NCBI RefSeq assembly: GCF_002895435.1 | Contig: NZ_POYJ01000014.1 | Location: 1-64,000, forward strand | Source: Aquimarina sediminis | GTDB taxonomy: Bacteria; Bacteroidota; Bacteroidia; Flavobacteriales; Flavobacteriaceae | DNA length: 64,000 nucleotides | Reading direction: 5' to 3' | Shown: positions 47,691 through 55,474 of the stretch, in pieces | How the letters are laid out: every line of letters starts with the position of its first letter | Numbering within the stretch: position 1 is the stretch's first letter | Notes under the pieces: model-generated | Seen by the model: the letters and a program-made list of their open reading frames with translations, nothing else | Databases searched by the model: none | What the model was told of the DNA's origin: nothing | Translations under genes and position numbers: made by a program

Positions 47691-48854
47691 TTATACAATG
47701 TTAACGGTTGTATTTTCTAACTCATTTAAATATTTAATATCAATCACCTTGTTAAATCTTCTTTGATATTGTCTTTTTGGAAAATATCTTATCAATAAAT
47801 GGAGCAACATTTTTTGCAAGCCATTTTTAATCAATGACATTTTTCCGATTTTCCATGATTGCTTCACTATGTATTTAACTTTTTTTGATCGGATATTTTG
47901 GTATTCGGAAAAAGTATTACTCTCATTGTTTTTTAAACAAAGTCCTAAAGTATAGGCATCTTCAATTGCCTGACAGGCTCCTTGCCCTAAGTTTGGTGTT
48001 GTAGCATGAATAGAATCACCAATAAAAACAACATTGTTTTTAAACCAATCTTTATAATTGGGTTCAATGTCAGCCAATTCATTTTGCAGGATGTTACTTT
48101 CTGCTGTTCCATTCAGCAAATCCAATACTATAGGGTGAAAATCACGGTATGTGTCTAATAAATAATTTTTTATAGAAGTTGTTGAATTTTTACTGAAGTT
48201 CTTTTTTTTCTGAACAGCCAACCAAAACATTTCGGTCTCATTCAATGGCAGAAACAAAAACCGCAAGCCACCTTCAAAGAGTTCGTAGTATGTATGTTTT
48301 AAATCATCATTGATATCAAATTTTGTAATCCCCCTCCAAATAACCTGATTAGCAGGTCTTATTTCAATTTCGGGGAAAACCGTTTTCCTGATAGTAGAAT
48401 TAATTCCATCAGCGGCAATCAAGGTGTCAAATTCTGAAAATGTATTGTCCTTAAATTTGATCTTTATATTTTCTTTATTTTCAACACTTTCAACTTCCTT
48501 GTTTAGCTCATATGAGTCTTTGTCCAGTTCATTTGAGAGTGTATCAATGATAGAAGCTCTGTGAATACAATAGACTTCTTCAGGAAAAGGAACTGTTTTT
48601 AGAGGCTTTAGCTTTTCGGTAGCCAGTATGGTTTTTTTGAGCAAATGTCCTTCTTCCCTTAATTTCTTTCCTACATTCAGCTTGTCAAATATTTTTAGGG
48701 CATTAGAAGCAATTCCAATTCCAGCTCCTACTTCTTTAAACTCTTCAGATTTTTCAAAGAGTTTGAACTTTTGATTGTTCCTTTGTAAGGTTAAAGCCAT
48801 TGTTAAGCCTCCTATTCCTCCTCCAATGATTGTAATTTTATCCGTTGTTTTCAT
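47691..48854 (-). CDS. FAD-dependent monooxygenase
   Basis: The 387-residue protein has the Rossmann motif IIGGGIGGLTMAL (about 9-21), a middle DTLIAADGINSTIRK segment (DG motif), and a GDSIHATTPNLGQGACQAIEDA-type third motif (about 284-305). It is a class A flavoprotein monooxygenase (p-hydroxybenzoate hydroxylase superfamily), NAD(P)H-dependent; the TetX/salicylate hydroxylase-like shape does not fix a substrate. It is paralogous to the gene at 56905. It stands alone between the remnant region and an unknown gene. Confidence 0.83.
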   Translation of the reverse strand: MKTTDKITIIGGGIGGLTMALTLQRNNQKFKLFEKSEEFKEVGAGIGIASNALKIFDKLNVGKKLREEGHLLKKTILATEKLKPLKTVPFPEEVYCIHRASIIDTLSNELDKDSYELNKEVESVENKENIKIKFKDNTFSEFDTLIAADGINSTIRKTVFPEIEIRPANQVIWRGITKFDINDDLKHTYYELFEGGLRFLFLPLNETEMFWLAVQKKKNFSKNSTTSIKNYLLDTYRDFHPIVLDLLNGTAESNILQNELADIEPNYKDWFKNNVVFIGDSIHATTPNLGQGACQAIEDAYTLGLCLKNNESNTFSEYQNIRSKKVKYIVKQSWKIGKMSLIKNGLQKMLLHLLIRYFPKRQYQRRFNKVIDIKYLNELENTTVNIV

Positions 48855-49058
48855 CTTCGTTTTATTGCCACTAACGCTAAATATATGAATCTGAGCAAGG
48901 CAAATACACCTAAACTCTACACTAATTGATACACATGCGTATTTATATTTCTTTGTTAAACTTATAAAAATCTAGTGCTATTGCAAAAAGGAAATGACCT
49001 TTTGATAAAGCATTAAATTTTGCTCTGATTTTATGTATAATGTTAACATTTTTTTTAA

Positions 49059-49742
49059 TTATCCGCCAACACCACCAGTATTGTAATTTTTCCATTTCAA
49101 ACCAGTATTGTATTTCTTTCTATCAGAAATGGCCTTAATGGACATTTCATAAATTAAGGTGACCAATTCTGATTGGATAAAAGAGGAATCTTTAATATAA
49201 ACACTCTTTTTCATTGATGGTTCGTCTTTATGATAATCAGAGGAGGCATTTGAATGATTTAAATTTACAAGATGTAGATATTCAGTTTCTGTCTTGACAT
49301 TAAGTGTATTGATATAATTTTCTAATTGAAATTGTAACTCTTTTCCAACTTTATTCAATTCCAATTGATTAATAAAATAATTATGGAGATTCTTTGAATT
49401 TAGAAGGTCCAATTTCCATTTTTCTTCTTTTTTATTCAGGTAATCATTAATGAAATCAAACAATTCAATTTTTAAGTCTTTATTTACTTTAAACATTACC
49501 AAAAAAGGTATTTCAAGATCTATAAACCTATAATCATCAAAAAAATCACCAATAGAAATAATCAGTTTTTTTGTTGAGAATTGATTTTCAAACCCTTCAT
49601 TTACTTCAATTTTTAAGACTTTTTCGGATATTAGATAGGTAATAGTTTGTGTAATAAATAACTGAAGTGAAATACTTTTGGGATTTAGAAAAAAACTAAT
49701 CTCTGAGGGATGGAACTTTTTTATTAAATCTTTTTTCAACAT
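49059..49742 (-). CDS. Uncharacterised protein ending in GGVGG
   Basis: The ATG at 49742 (MLKKDLIKKF) is chosen over an in-frame TTG three codons upstream. The product has 227 residues and no signal peptide. An early part reads HPSEISFFLNPKSISLQLFITQTITYLI, followed by a charged helical middle and a C-terminal tail LKWKNYNTGGVGG. The domain organisation faintly recalls TIGR04222-type proteins with Gly-rich tails, but that is not firm. The repeat element at 49753 begins just upstream of its start. Confidence 0.45.
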   Translation of the reverse strand: MLKKDLIKKFHPSEISFFLNPKSISLQLFITQTITYLISEKVLKIEVNEGFENQFSTKKLIISIGDFFDDYRFIDLEIPFLVMFKVNKDLKIELFDFINDYLNKKEEKWKLDLLNSKNLHNYFINQLELNKVGKELQFQLENYINTLNVKTETEYLHLVNLNHSNASSDYHKDEPSMKKSVYIKDSSFIQSELVTLIYEMSIKAISDRKKYNTGLKWKNYNTGGVGG

Positions 49743-49752
49743 ACCAACCAAA

Positions 49753-49893
49753 TTATTGCCAACGTGTTTGTGTATGATTTCGTTGCGTGTTTCAGCAACT
49801 AATTTAGCAAATACAAACCGAATAGAAAATCCGCGAGGATTTTCGTAAGTAGGCGAATACTAGCAATGAATTATACGCGTTGTTGCCACACGT
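49753..49893. repeat. Structured intergenic repeat bounded by TTRTTGCCA sites
   Basis: TTATTGCCAACGT (49753-49765) and TTGTTGCCACACGT (49880-49893) are imperfect direct repeats enclosing about 115 bases. Inside is a GAAAATCC-GCGA-GGATTTTC hairpin. The element is richer in G+C than its flanks and resembles, to my recollection, an intergenic repeat frequent in accessory regions of Flavobacteriaceae. A third, inverted copy of its edge lies at 51300-51312. Confidence 0.6.
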
Positions 49894-49895
49894 TT

Positions 49896-50540
49896 TTATT
49901 CAGTTTTTTCTCTTCGCAACCTTATATTCTCGGATAGAATTTCTTTCATTTCTTCATAAGTCATTGTATTAGACGTTTTCCAATCGTTCAGAACTTGTCT
50001 GTCTTCTTCTGGCATTGATGCTATTTCCATTCCAATCATTGTATATGTTCCATCTTTTTCTGGTAACGATGATTTGATAAATTCGTCCACTTCCAAAATT
50101 AAATTATAACAAATCTTCATATCTTCTGATTCATATTCCAATTCTTCGTTGGTCATATGATAAGAATGAATATAGGTGCTGACTTTGTACTGTAAATCTT
50201 TTGATTTTTTATAATCATAATACTCTATTCCAACATCCAATAATTCGCAAACACATTGAAGGAAATATTGATATTTTTGTTTTAAAACTCCAACTTTCCT
50301 ATTAACTCTGTCAATTCCTTTAAACGGTTTTGAATCTATAATAATTTGTTCTCTTTCGCTTGCTGTAACTGAATGTAATAGAAAATTCAAATCCATTAAT
50401 TCAAGTGCTATTCTACATTCCAGCGATGCATAAATTAATGATGATGAATTCTTATGAGTAGTTGCGATTTTTAATAATTCCTCAACCTGTTTTAAAAGAT
50501 AAATCGGGTTATTTATTCGAATGTCAGGTTTGTAAATCAT
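49896..50540 (-). CDS. Uncharacterised cytoplasmic protein of a two-gene cassette
   Basis: The 214-residue all-helical protein has no signal. It begins MIYKPDIRINNPIYLLKQVEELLKIA, continues with SLIYASLECRIALELMDLNFLL, and ends in charged helices with EEMKEILSENIRLRREK. I recognise no family. Its ATG lies one base after the stop of the gene at 50542, so the pair is translationally coupled. The pair is bracketed by inverted copies of GTTGTTGCCACAC, suggesting a moving cassette. Confidence 0.55.
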   Translation of the reverse strand: MIYKPDIRINNPIYLLKQVEELLKIATTHKNSSSLIYASLECRIALELMDLNFLLHSVTASEREQIIIDSKPFKGIDRVNRKVGVLKQKYQYFLQCVCELLDVGIEYYDYKKSKDLQYKVSTYIHSYHMTNEELEYESEDMKICYNLILEVDEFIKSSLPEKDGTYTMIGMEIASMPEEDRQVLNDWKTSNTMTYEEMKEILSENIRLRREKTE

Positions 50541-50541
50541 A

Positions 50542-51282
50542 CTATTCCTCTTCTTCTTTTAATCTTCGAAGTTTTTCTTCTACAGGTAATTTTTTTCTAA
50601 AAACCTCTTTTTTGTTATTTTTTATTTTTTCCAACTCACTCAAAGTAAACTCAGAAAGTTTAACATTAAATGCAAGCTTGAAAAATTCTAAATCATCTTG
50701 AAATGAGGTAGGTATAATTGCAAGACCTTTTTCTGCTGTTTTTTCTAAATTCATTTGGTATGCACTTTTCCAAATTTCATCTAAATTTTCTAGAGCTTTA
50801 TTATTTATATGTGATTTATATTCTTCTTGCACGCCATCAAGATATTCCATTTCAATTGTCAATAAACGACCACAAACTATTTCGAAAAGTTTATTAAAAG
50901 TAATTTTTAATTTTTCTTCGCGAGGTAGGTTTTCATCTAAACCATCTTCTTGATGTTTAGTTAAATATTTATTGATATCGGGATTGATTTCATCCAGAGA
51001 TTCAAATGTTACTGCATTATGATTATGTGCAAATTGATTCCTAATTTCCATTAGTTTTAGAAGGTGATTGTAGTAAGTCTTATCTATTTCTTCTAAATCA
51101 TACAACAAGTCAATCTTGGATTTAAATGAGAGCGCACTTGATTTATTCCCTAAGGTTTTTAAATCGTCTTTAAACAATCGTAAAATCGTTTTCATCAAAC
51201 TACTAGAAGTCTGTTCGAGCCTTAAAACACGAGAAATCACAAAACTTCTTAGTTCCATATTTAAAGATGTCCATTTTTCCAT
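50542..51282 (-). CDS. MltR-like/DUF4145-like helical protein of a two-gene cassette
   Basis: In this 246-residue protein the N-terminal part (RVLRLEQTSSSLMKTILRLF, then FKSKIDLLYDLEEIDKTYYNHLLKLMEIRNQFAHN) resembles the MltR/DUF4145-type helical bundle that often carries an RNxFAHN motif. HEPN-like RNases also carry R-x4-6-H motifs; here RNQFAH fits the spacing Arg-x4-His, so a HEPN-type RNase is a real alternative. The C-terminal part is a charged coiled coil. Together with the following gene it could form a toxin-antitoxin-like pair. Confidence 0.5.
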   Translation of the reverse strand: MEKWTSLNMELRSFVISRVLRLEQTSSSLMKTILRLFKDDLKTLGNKSSALSFKSKIDLLYDLEEIDKTYYNHLLKLMEIRNQFAHNHNAVTFESLDEINPDINKYLTKHQEDGLDENLPREEKLKITFNKLFEIVCGRLLTIEMEYLDGVQEEYKSHINNKALENLDEIWKSAYQMNLEKTAEKGLAIIPTSFQDDLEFFKLAFNVKLSEFTLSELEKIKNNKKEVFRKKLPVEEKLRRLKEEEE

Positions 51283-51299
51283 TCGTGATTTTTTTAAAT

Positions 51300-51312
51300 G
51301 TGTGGCAACAAC
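51300..51312. repeat. Inverted copy of cassette-edge repeat
   Basis: GTGTGGCAACAAC is the exact reverse complement of GTTGTTGCCACAC at 49879-49891. The two copies bracket the two-gene cassette at 49896-51282 with 4 and 17 bases between gene ends and repeats. Confidence 0.65.
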
Positions 51313-51330
51313 AATATATAAACACCTTCC

Positions 51331-51360
51331 GTTTACAAACGTTTATAATCATTTGTAAAC
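51331..51360. promoter_or_regulatory. 9-12-9 dyad upstream of the two-gene cassette
   Basis: GTTTACAAA (51331-51339) and TTTGTAAAC (51352-51360) are perfect inverted repeats 12 bases apart, 49-78 bases upstream of the start at 51282. The symmetry fits an operator, possibly for autoregulation. Confidence 0.5.
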
Positions 51361-51555
51361 GTATAATAAACGGTTAATATACTGTTTTTTTAGTATGGAG
51401 ATTAAAATTACAATAATATCCTATTTTGGACATTGATTTTTTTTGAATTTTATATTTATAAAGTAATGCATGGGCAGTATATGTCTAATTAGTTTAATTA
51501 ATGAGCTATCTTATTTTGGGTTTTATTATTAGTTCATTGCTCAAAGGGATTAGGT

Positions 51556-52059
51556 TTATTTTACTATTTTTTTCCAGGCAATTCTTAGAATGATGAGTAT
51601 AGCTACAAAAAAGAGTAGTAGATATTGAATTCTACCAACAAAGAAAACACCAAAAAACATTCGTTGCAATATATAGGTTATAACGAAAGTGATCCCTACA
51701 ATTACAAATACCCCTGAGAGCTTGTCAAAACCAGGAATCCTGGACATAGGTACTGTTTTGTGAATAATAAATAACGACAAAAACATACATGCCACAGGAA
51801 CATAATAGGTCAATACATCCATCTCTAGCAGATTCATTTTTAAAAAGAAAAAGCTATATAGAATGATAATCAGAGCTAACAAACCGGGAATAGTTGCGGC
51901 ATAAACCAAAGCGCCATACATATAATTTAAAGGAGGTCTAAAGTTTCTTTGATTTACCAGTACTAGTCCTAATAATGATAAAACAATAACAACGGTAAAA
52001 TAGATAAGTATAAGTTTTGGGTTAGTACTGAACCAATTGATAATATCTTGTAGGGTCAT
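51556..52059 (-). CDS. Small integral membrane protein
   Basis: The 167-residue protein has about four to five hydrophobic helices (LILIYFTVVIVLSLLGLVLV, ALVYAATIPGLLALIIILYS, YYVPVACMFLSLFIIH, LSGVFVIVGITFVITYIL, IQYLLLFFVAILIILRIAW). There is no catalytic motif. It appears conserved-hypothetical in character. It is divergent from the lipoprotein gene at 52305. Confidence 0.6.
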   Translation of the reverse strand: MTLQDIINWFSTNPKLILIYFTVVIVLSLLGLVLVNQRNFRPPLNYMYGALVYAATIPGLLALIIILYSFFFLKMNLLEMDVLTYYVPVACMFLSLFIIHKTVPMSRIPGFDKLSGVFVIVGITFVITYILQRMFFGVFFVGRIQYLLLFFVAILIILRIAWKKIVK

Positions 52060-52177
52060 GTAAGCTTGGATTATGAGATGTAGTGATAACTAGAGACTAT
52101 AAAATTATAATTTATACTGCTAATATAAAAGTTATACTCTCTTTTCTTAGGATTACAAAAAAATGGATCGATAAAGT

Positions 52178-52197
52178 ACCCCCCTGTTTACGGGGTA
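52178..52197. other. Small stem-loop in a divergent intergenic region
   Basis: TACCCC (52178-52183) pairs with GGGGTA (52192-52197) around an 8-base loop, in a locally G+C-rich spot between two divergent genes. Function unknown. Confidence 0.35.
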
Positions 52198-52220
52198 TTC
52201 TCTTTTCACTGAAAAAGGTG

Positions 52221-52251
52221 TTTGGCACCCTTACCAGATACCGCAAATTTG
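52221..52251 (+). promoter_or_regulatory. Promoter of the 144-residue lipoprotein
   Basis: TTTG (52221-52224), 19 bases, then CAAATTTG (52244-52251), one mismatch from TAnnTTTG. The start codon is 54 bases downstream, giving a leader of about 47 bases. Confidence 0.5.
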
Positions 52252-52304
52252 TGGTATCAATAACGATAAAAAATATCTTAATAATTAACACCAAAAAATA
52301 AATC

Positions 52305-52739
52305 ATGAAAAAAGTAATTTTAAGTCTTTCATTAGTATTAGCAGTATTAGCAGTATCATGTAAGAACGAAGCAAAATCAGATACACAAGACTCTTCTGAA
52401 ACGACAGAAAATACAGAATCAACAGAGAAGGCTGAAAAAGCTGAAAAAGAAGAAGGTGATACTTCAAAAGAGTCAGCTAGCGGAGTTCCTAGTTTTGGCG
52501 ATGAAAAAGTTCAAGAATATGTGAATGCTTATGAAGCATATATCGAAGACTATAAAAAAGCAGCAGAAAGTAAAGATATGACTGCTTTTGCTGAGCTTGG
52601 AAAGAAAGGACAAGAATTGGCAACAAAATCTCAGGAAGTAATGGGGAATCTTTCTGGAGATGATGTTAAAAAACTAAGTGATTACATGCAGGCAAAATCT
52701 GCACAGTTACAAGAACTGTCTCAGAAAATGATGCAGTAA
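52305..52739 (+). CDS. Small acidic lipoprotein with helical domain
   Basis: The 144-residue protein has a lipoprotein signal ending AVSC (Cys19). Residues 25-62 are Ser/Thr/Glu/Lys-rich (TEKAEKAEKEEG) and probably disordered. Residues 65-144 form two or three amphipathic helices (EYVNAYEAYIEDYKKAAESK, ELGKKGQELATKSQEVM, LQELSQKMMQ). The function is unknown. It is monocistronic, with a clear promoter and a strong terminator, suggesting high expression. Confidence 0.7.
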   Translation: MKKVILSLSLVLAVLAVSCKNEAKSDTQDSSETTENTESTEKAEKAEKEEGDTSKESASGVPSFGDEKVQEYVNAYEAYIEDYKKAAESKDMTAFAELGKKGQELATKSQEVMGNLSGDDVKKLSDYMQAKSAQLQELSQKMMQ

Positions 52740-52776
52740 ACTATAGTATAGATTCTTTTAGTTAGTGAGTTGAGTT

Positions 52777-52825
52777 GGCAGGCGTTGTTCTTTATTTGGA
52801 ACGAGGCCTGCCTCTTTTTTTTTTG
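52777..52825 (+). terminator. Rho-independent terminator
   Basis: GGCAGGC (52777-52783) pairs with GCCTGCC (52806-52812), with GTTC/GAAC pairing inside, followed by TCTTTTTTTTTTT. It ends the lipoprotein gene and could also help the convergent imelysin operon. Confidence 0.85.
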
Positions 52826-52847
52826 AAATACAATTCACATTATAAAA

Positions 52848-53951
52848 TTAATCTCCATCATTATCGGTAGGAGTGATGATGATAGATAATGTACTGCCTA
52901 CTTCATTATTCAATAGAACTACAAGTGTTTTAATAGCGTTATATGCTTCTTCTACAGGTTCTTTTTGTTGATCTATCGCAAGATGCAAAGGGATTGTGAT
53001 TTTGTTTAGAGCTTCATAAATAAGATCAAATTGAGCTTTAATTCGGTCATTAATAGTTGAGTTTTTAGTGATGAATTCTACATTATCAGAAATACCTGAA
53101 TTTGCCGAATTAAAATACACTTTTTCGATAGTTCTTATATTATTTTCGATAAGGCTAAGAGATATCTTACTTCTAAAAGCCTCAAGAATATTGGGATTGG
53201 TACTTGCTGTATTCTCAAGACCCGCTGGTTTACCTAATTTTGCCTTTTTGATAGTTTCGGCTACATTAAACATACCATTAAAAATCATATTTAGTGAACC
53301 TTGTAATCCCGTTTCTGTATTGGTTATAAAAGTGTTGGAATAATTTTCTCCATTTTCATTCCATATGTCAGAGAGTACTATAGCTTTTTCTTTTAGATTG
53401 GTGGCAATTACGTTTAAGTACTCAGTTCTTTTAGGGGTAGAAGAAAATAATACCAGAATATCTGCTGCCGGAGCGTCTGTTTTTTCAAATAATAAATATT
53501 CTATTCCTGTATGTCCTTTGGCTCTGGTACTTATGGTTTCTATATTTATTTCTAAATTTTGAGAAATAGTTTTGTCTATATCCTCAGTAAAAGTGGGCCA
53601 GTTAAACAGTAATTCGTGCATAAACAGCTCTTTTGGCCTTCCGATATTAAAGACATATATATTGGCATATGATTTTGCGGTTTCTTTCCATTGATTTTGT
53701 GCAGCTATTAATTTTTCTTCTGTTTGATCAGAGGTAAAACTAAGTATGCTTTCTTCTAGTGCTATTGCTTTATCTTTAAAATCGGATATTGAAGGTAATA
53801 TAACATCGGTTGTAATATCTGAGAGCATCTCAGGAGTATTAAATATACTGTCGGGATTATCACTATTATTATCATCACTTTTGCAAGAGTTGATAAAAAG
53901 CCCTGATAGAATTAGAATGCTGGTACTTAGGAATCTTAGGTGTATTTTCAT
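52848..53951 (-). CDS. Imelysin family lipoprotein with altered GxHxxE motif
   Basis: The 367-residue protein has a lipoprotein signal ending NSC (Cys23). The two-half helical imelysin fold is recognisable: a QWKETAKSYANIYVFNIGRP segment in the first half and repeated long helices after it. The family motif GxHxxE appears as GHTGIE, so the motif His is replaced by Thr. The family (IrpA, imelysin, EfeO-like relatives) is linked to iron uptake, and loss of His may change metal binding. It is the last gene of a three-gene operon after the di-heme protein; the intervening gap is two bases. Confidence 0.8.
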   Translation of the reverse strand: MKIHLRFLSTSILILSGLFINSCKSDDNNSDNPDSIFNTPEMLSDITTDVILPSISDFKDKAIALEESILSFTSDQTEEKLIAAQNQWKETAKSYANIYVFNIGRPKELFMHELLFNWPTFTEDIDKTISQNLEINIETISTRAKGHTGIEYLLFEKTDAPAADILVLFSSTPKRTEYLNVIATNLKEKAIVLSDIWNENGENYSNTFITNTETGLQGSLNMIFNGMFNVAETIKKAKLGKPAGLENTASTNPNILEAFRSKISLSLIENNIRTIEKVYFNSANSGISDNVEFITKNSTINDRIKAQFDLIYEALNKITIPLHLAIDQQKEPVEEAYNAIKTLVVLLNNEVGSTLSIIITPTDNDGD

Positions 53952-53953
53952 TT

Positions 53954-55375
53954 TTATAAAGAGTTTATAAACGCAATAAGTTCTTGTCGTTGTGCTTTGG
54001 ATAAGTTTTTAAATTTATTTAAGCTGTTTTCAGCTTCTCCACCGTGCCATAATATGGCTTCTTCTATATTTCTGGCACGACCATCATGTAAAAAGAAAGT
54101 GTGATTATTTACAGTTTCTATCAAACCAATTCCCCATAGAGGTTGTGTTCTCCATTCTCTTCCGTTAGCACTAAAATCGGATCTGTTATCGGCAAGAGCC
54201 TCTCCCATATCGTGCAGTAAAAAGTCAGAATATGGACTAAAAACGACACCTTCGGTTAATGAGGTAGAAGGAGATTTTCCTGCTGTAAAATTGGTTTGAT
54301 GACATGATATGCATTGAAGGTCGTTAAAAAGGACTTTTCCTTTTAAAACAGCTTCTTCTTTATAATCCCTGCGTATCGGAACAGCTAGAGTTCTTTGATA
54401 AAAAACAACTCTGTCTAATTGTTGGTCTGTCACCTCTGGTTCTCCGCCATTTGGTGCTCCGATACAGTCTAATTGAGCACTTTCGCAATTATTGTTGGGC
54501 AAAAAGGAAGTCGTAAGACCCATATCACCATGAAATGCACTAAAAACCTGTTGTTCCAGAGTAGGTTGATTGGCTTTCCAGCCGTATTTCCCCAATTTTA
54601 ATTGTTTTTCTTTTACATCCCAGACATAATTTGGTTTTCCTGAAATACCATCATTATCTGCATCGTTTTCATCTGCATTGACCAATATTGCTGAGTCGGG
54701 TAATGCATCGATTAGCCCCATTCCAATGGTTTGGGTACCTACTCTGGGGGAGGTAAGTACTCCTTGTAATGATCCATACTGCTCATCATAGATTTCATAT
54801 ATTGGTTTTTGAAGGGTATAGCTCTCCCCATCTGGATATGTTCCTTCAATGATTTCGTAAGTAGCCCGTATTTTTGCTTCATGCAAAATACCACTATTAG
54901 CCTTATCCTGTATTTGAGTCCCGTAGTTAACAACGGGGTTCGGTCCTCCGTTTGGACCTGTTCCAGGAATACTTACTCTCATCAAAAAACCATTAGATCC
55001 GAGAAAATTATCAGTAATAGGAAGCCCACGACCATCTTTACTATGACAACTGGTACAAGCCCTACTGTTAAAAGTAGGTCCTAAACCATCTCTTGCTGTT
55101 GTAGAGGCAGGGGAGGACACCCATGCTTGATTAAACAGGGAATTTCCGATACCAAAAAATATTTGTTCTTCATCGGATAGACCAGGAAAGGCTCTTCCGA
55201 AGGCATTTGGAGTTTGAGAGTTAACGGTAAGTGTACCTGCTAAGAGTTCTTCTCCTTCTACATAAACAGCTCTATTTCCAGTATTGGGATCGGTATATTT
55301 ATCATCATCACTACATCCAATTACAGACAGTAAGGAAAAACTTAAGATAAAACAATACAGTAATTTATTTTTCAT
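53954..55375 (-). CDS. Di-heme cytochrome, DUF1111/di-haem oxidoreductase family lipoprotein
   Basis: The ATG at 55375 (MKNKLLYCFI) gives a lipoprotein signal ending IGC (Cys21). A longer frame adds 21 unlikely residues. The 473-residue product has two heme c sites, CTSCH (107-111) and CISCH (355-359), and the SKDGRG context typical of the family. These proteins usually occur with imelysins and are thought to take part in iron or metal redox chemistry at the outer membrane. Both heme motifs are intact. It sits between two imelysin genes on the same strand. Confidence 0.87.
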   Translation of the reverse strand: MKNKLLYCFILSFSLLSVIGCSDDDKYTDPNTGNRAVYVEGEELLAGTLTVNSQTPNAFGRAFPGLSDEEQIFFGIGNSLFNQAWVSSPASTTARDGLGPTFNSRACTSCHSKDGRGLPITDNFLGSNGFLMRVSIPGTGPNGGPNPVVNYGTQIQDKANSGILHEAKIRATYEIIEGTYPDGESYTLQKPIYEIYDEQYGSLQGVLTSPRVGTQTIGMGLIDALPDSAILVNADENDADNDGISGKPNYVWDVKEKQLKLGKYGWKANQPTLEQQVFSAFHGDMGLTTSFLPNNNCESAQLDCIGAPNGGEPEVTDQQLDRVVFYQRTLAVPIRRDYKEEAVLKGKVLFNDLQCISCHQTNFTAGKSPSTSLTEGVVFSPYSDFLLHDMGEALADNRSDFSANGREWRTQPLWGIGLIETVNNHTFFLHDGRARNIEEAILWHGGEAENSLNKFKNLSKAQRQELIAFINSL

Positions 55376-55474
55376 AAAAACAATGTGGCTTTTTTTAACG
55401 AGAAAACCCCCATGCATACGCATGAGGAATTTCTCCACTTTTCAAAACAATAGCATCAAATTATCGAATGACTC

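Noticed and set aside
47572..47766. 64-codon plus-strand frame
   Set aside because: It runs into the 3' end of the FAD monooxygenase gene on the opposite strand and has a Phe/Val/Leu-rich antisense-like composition.
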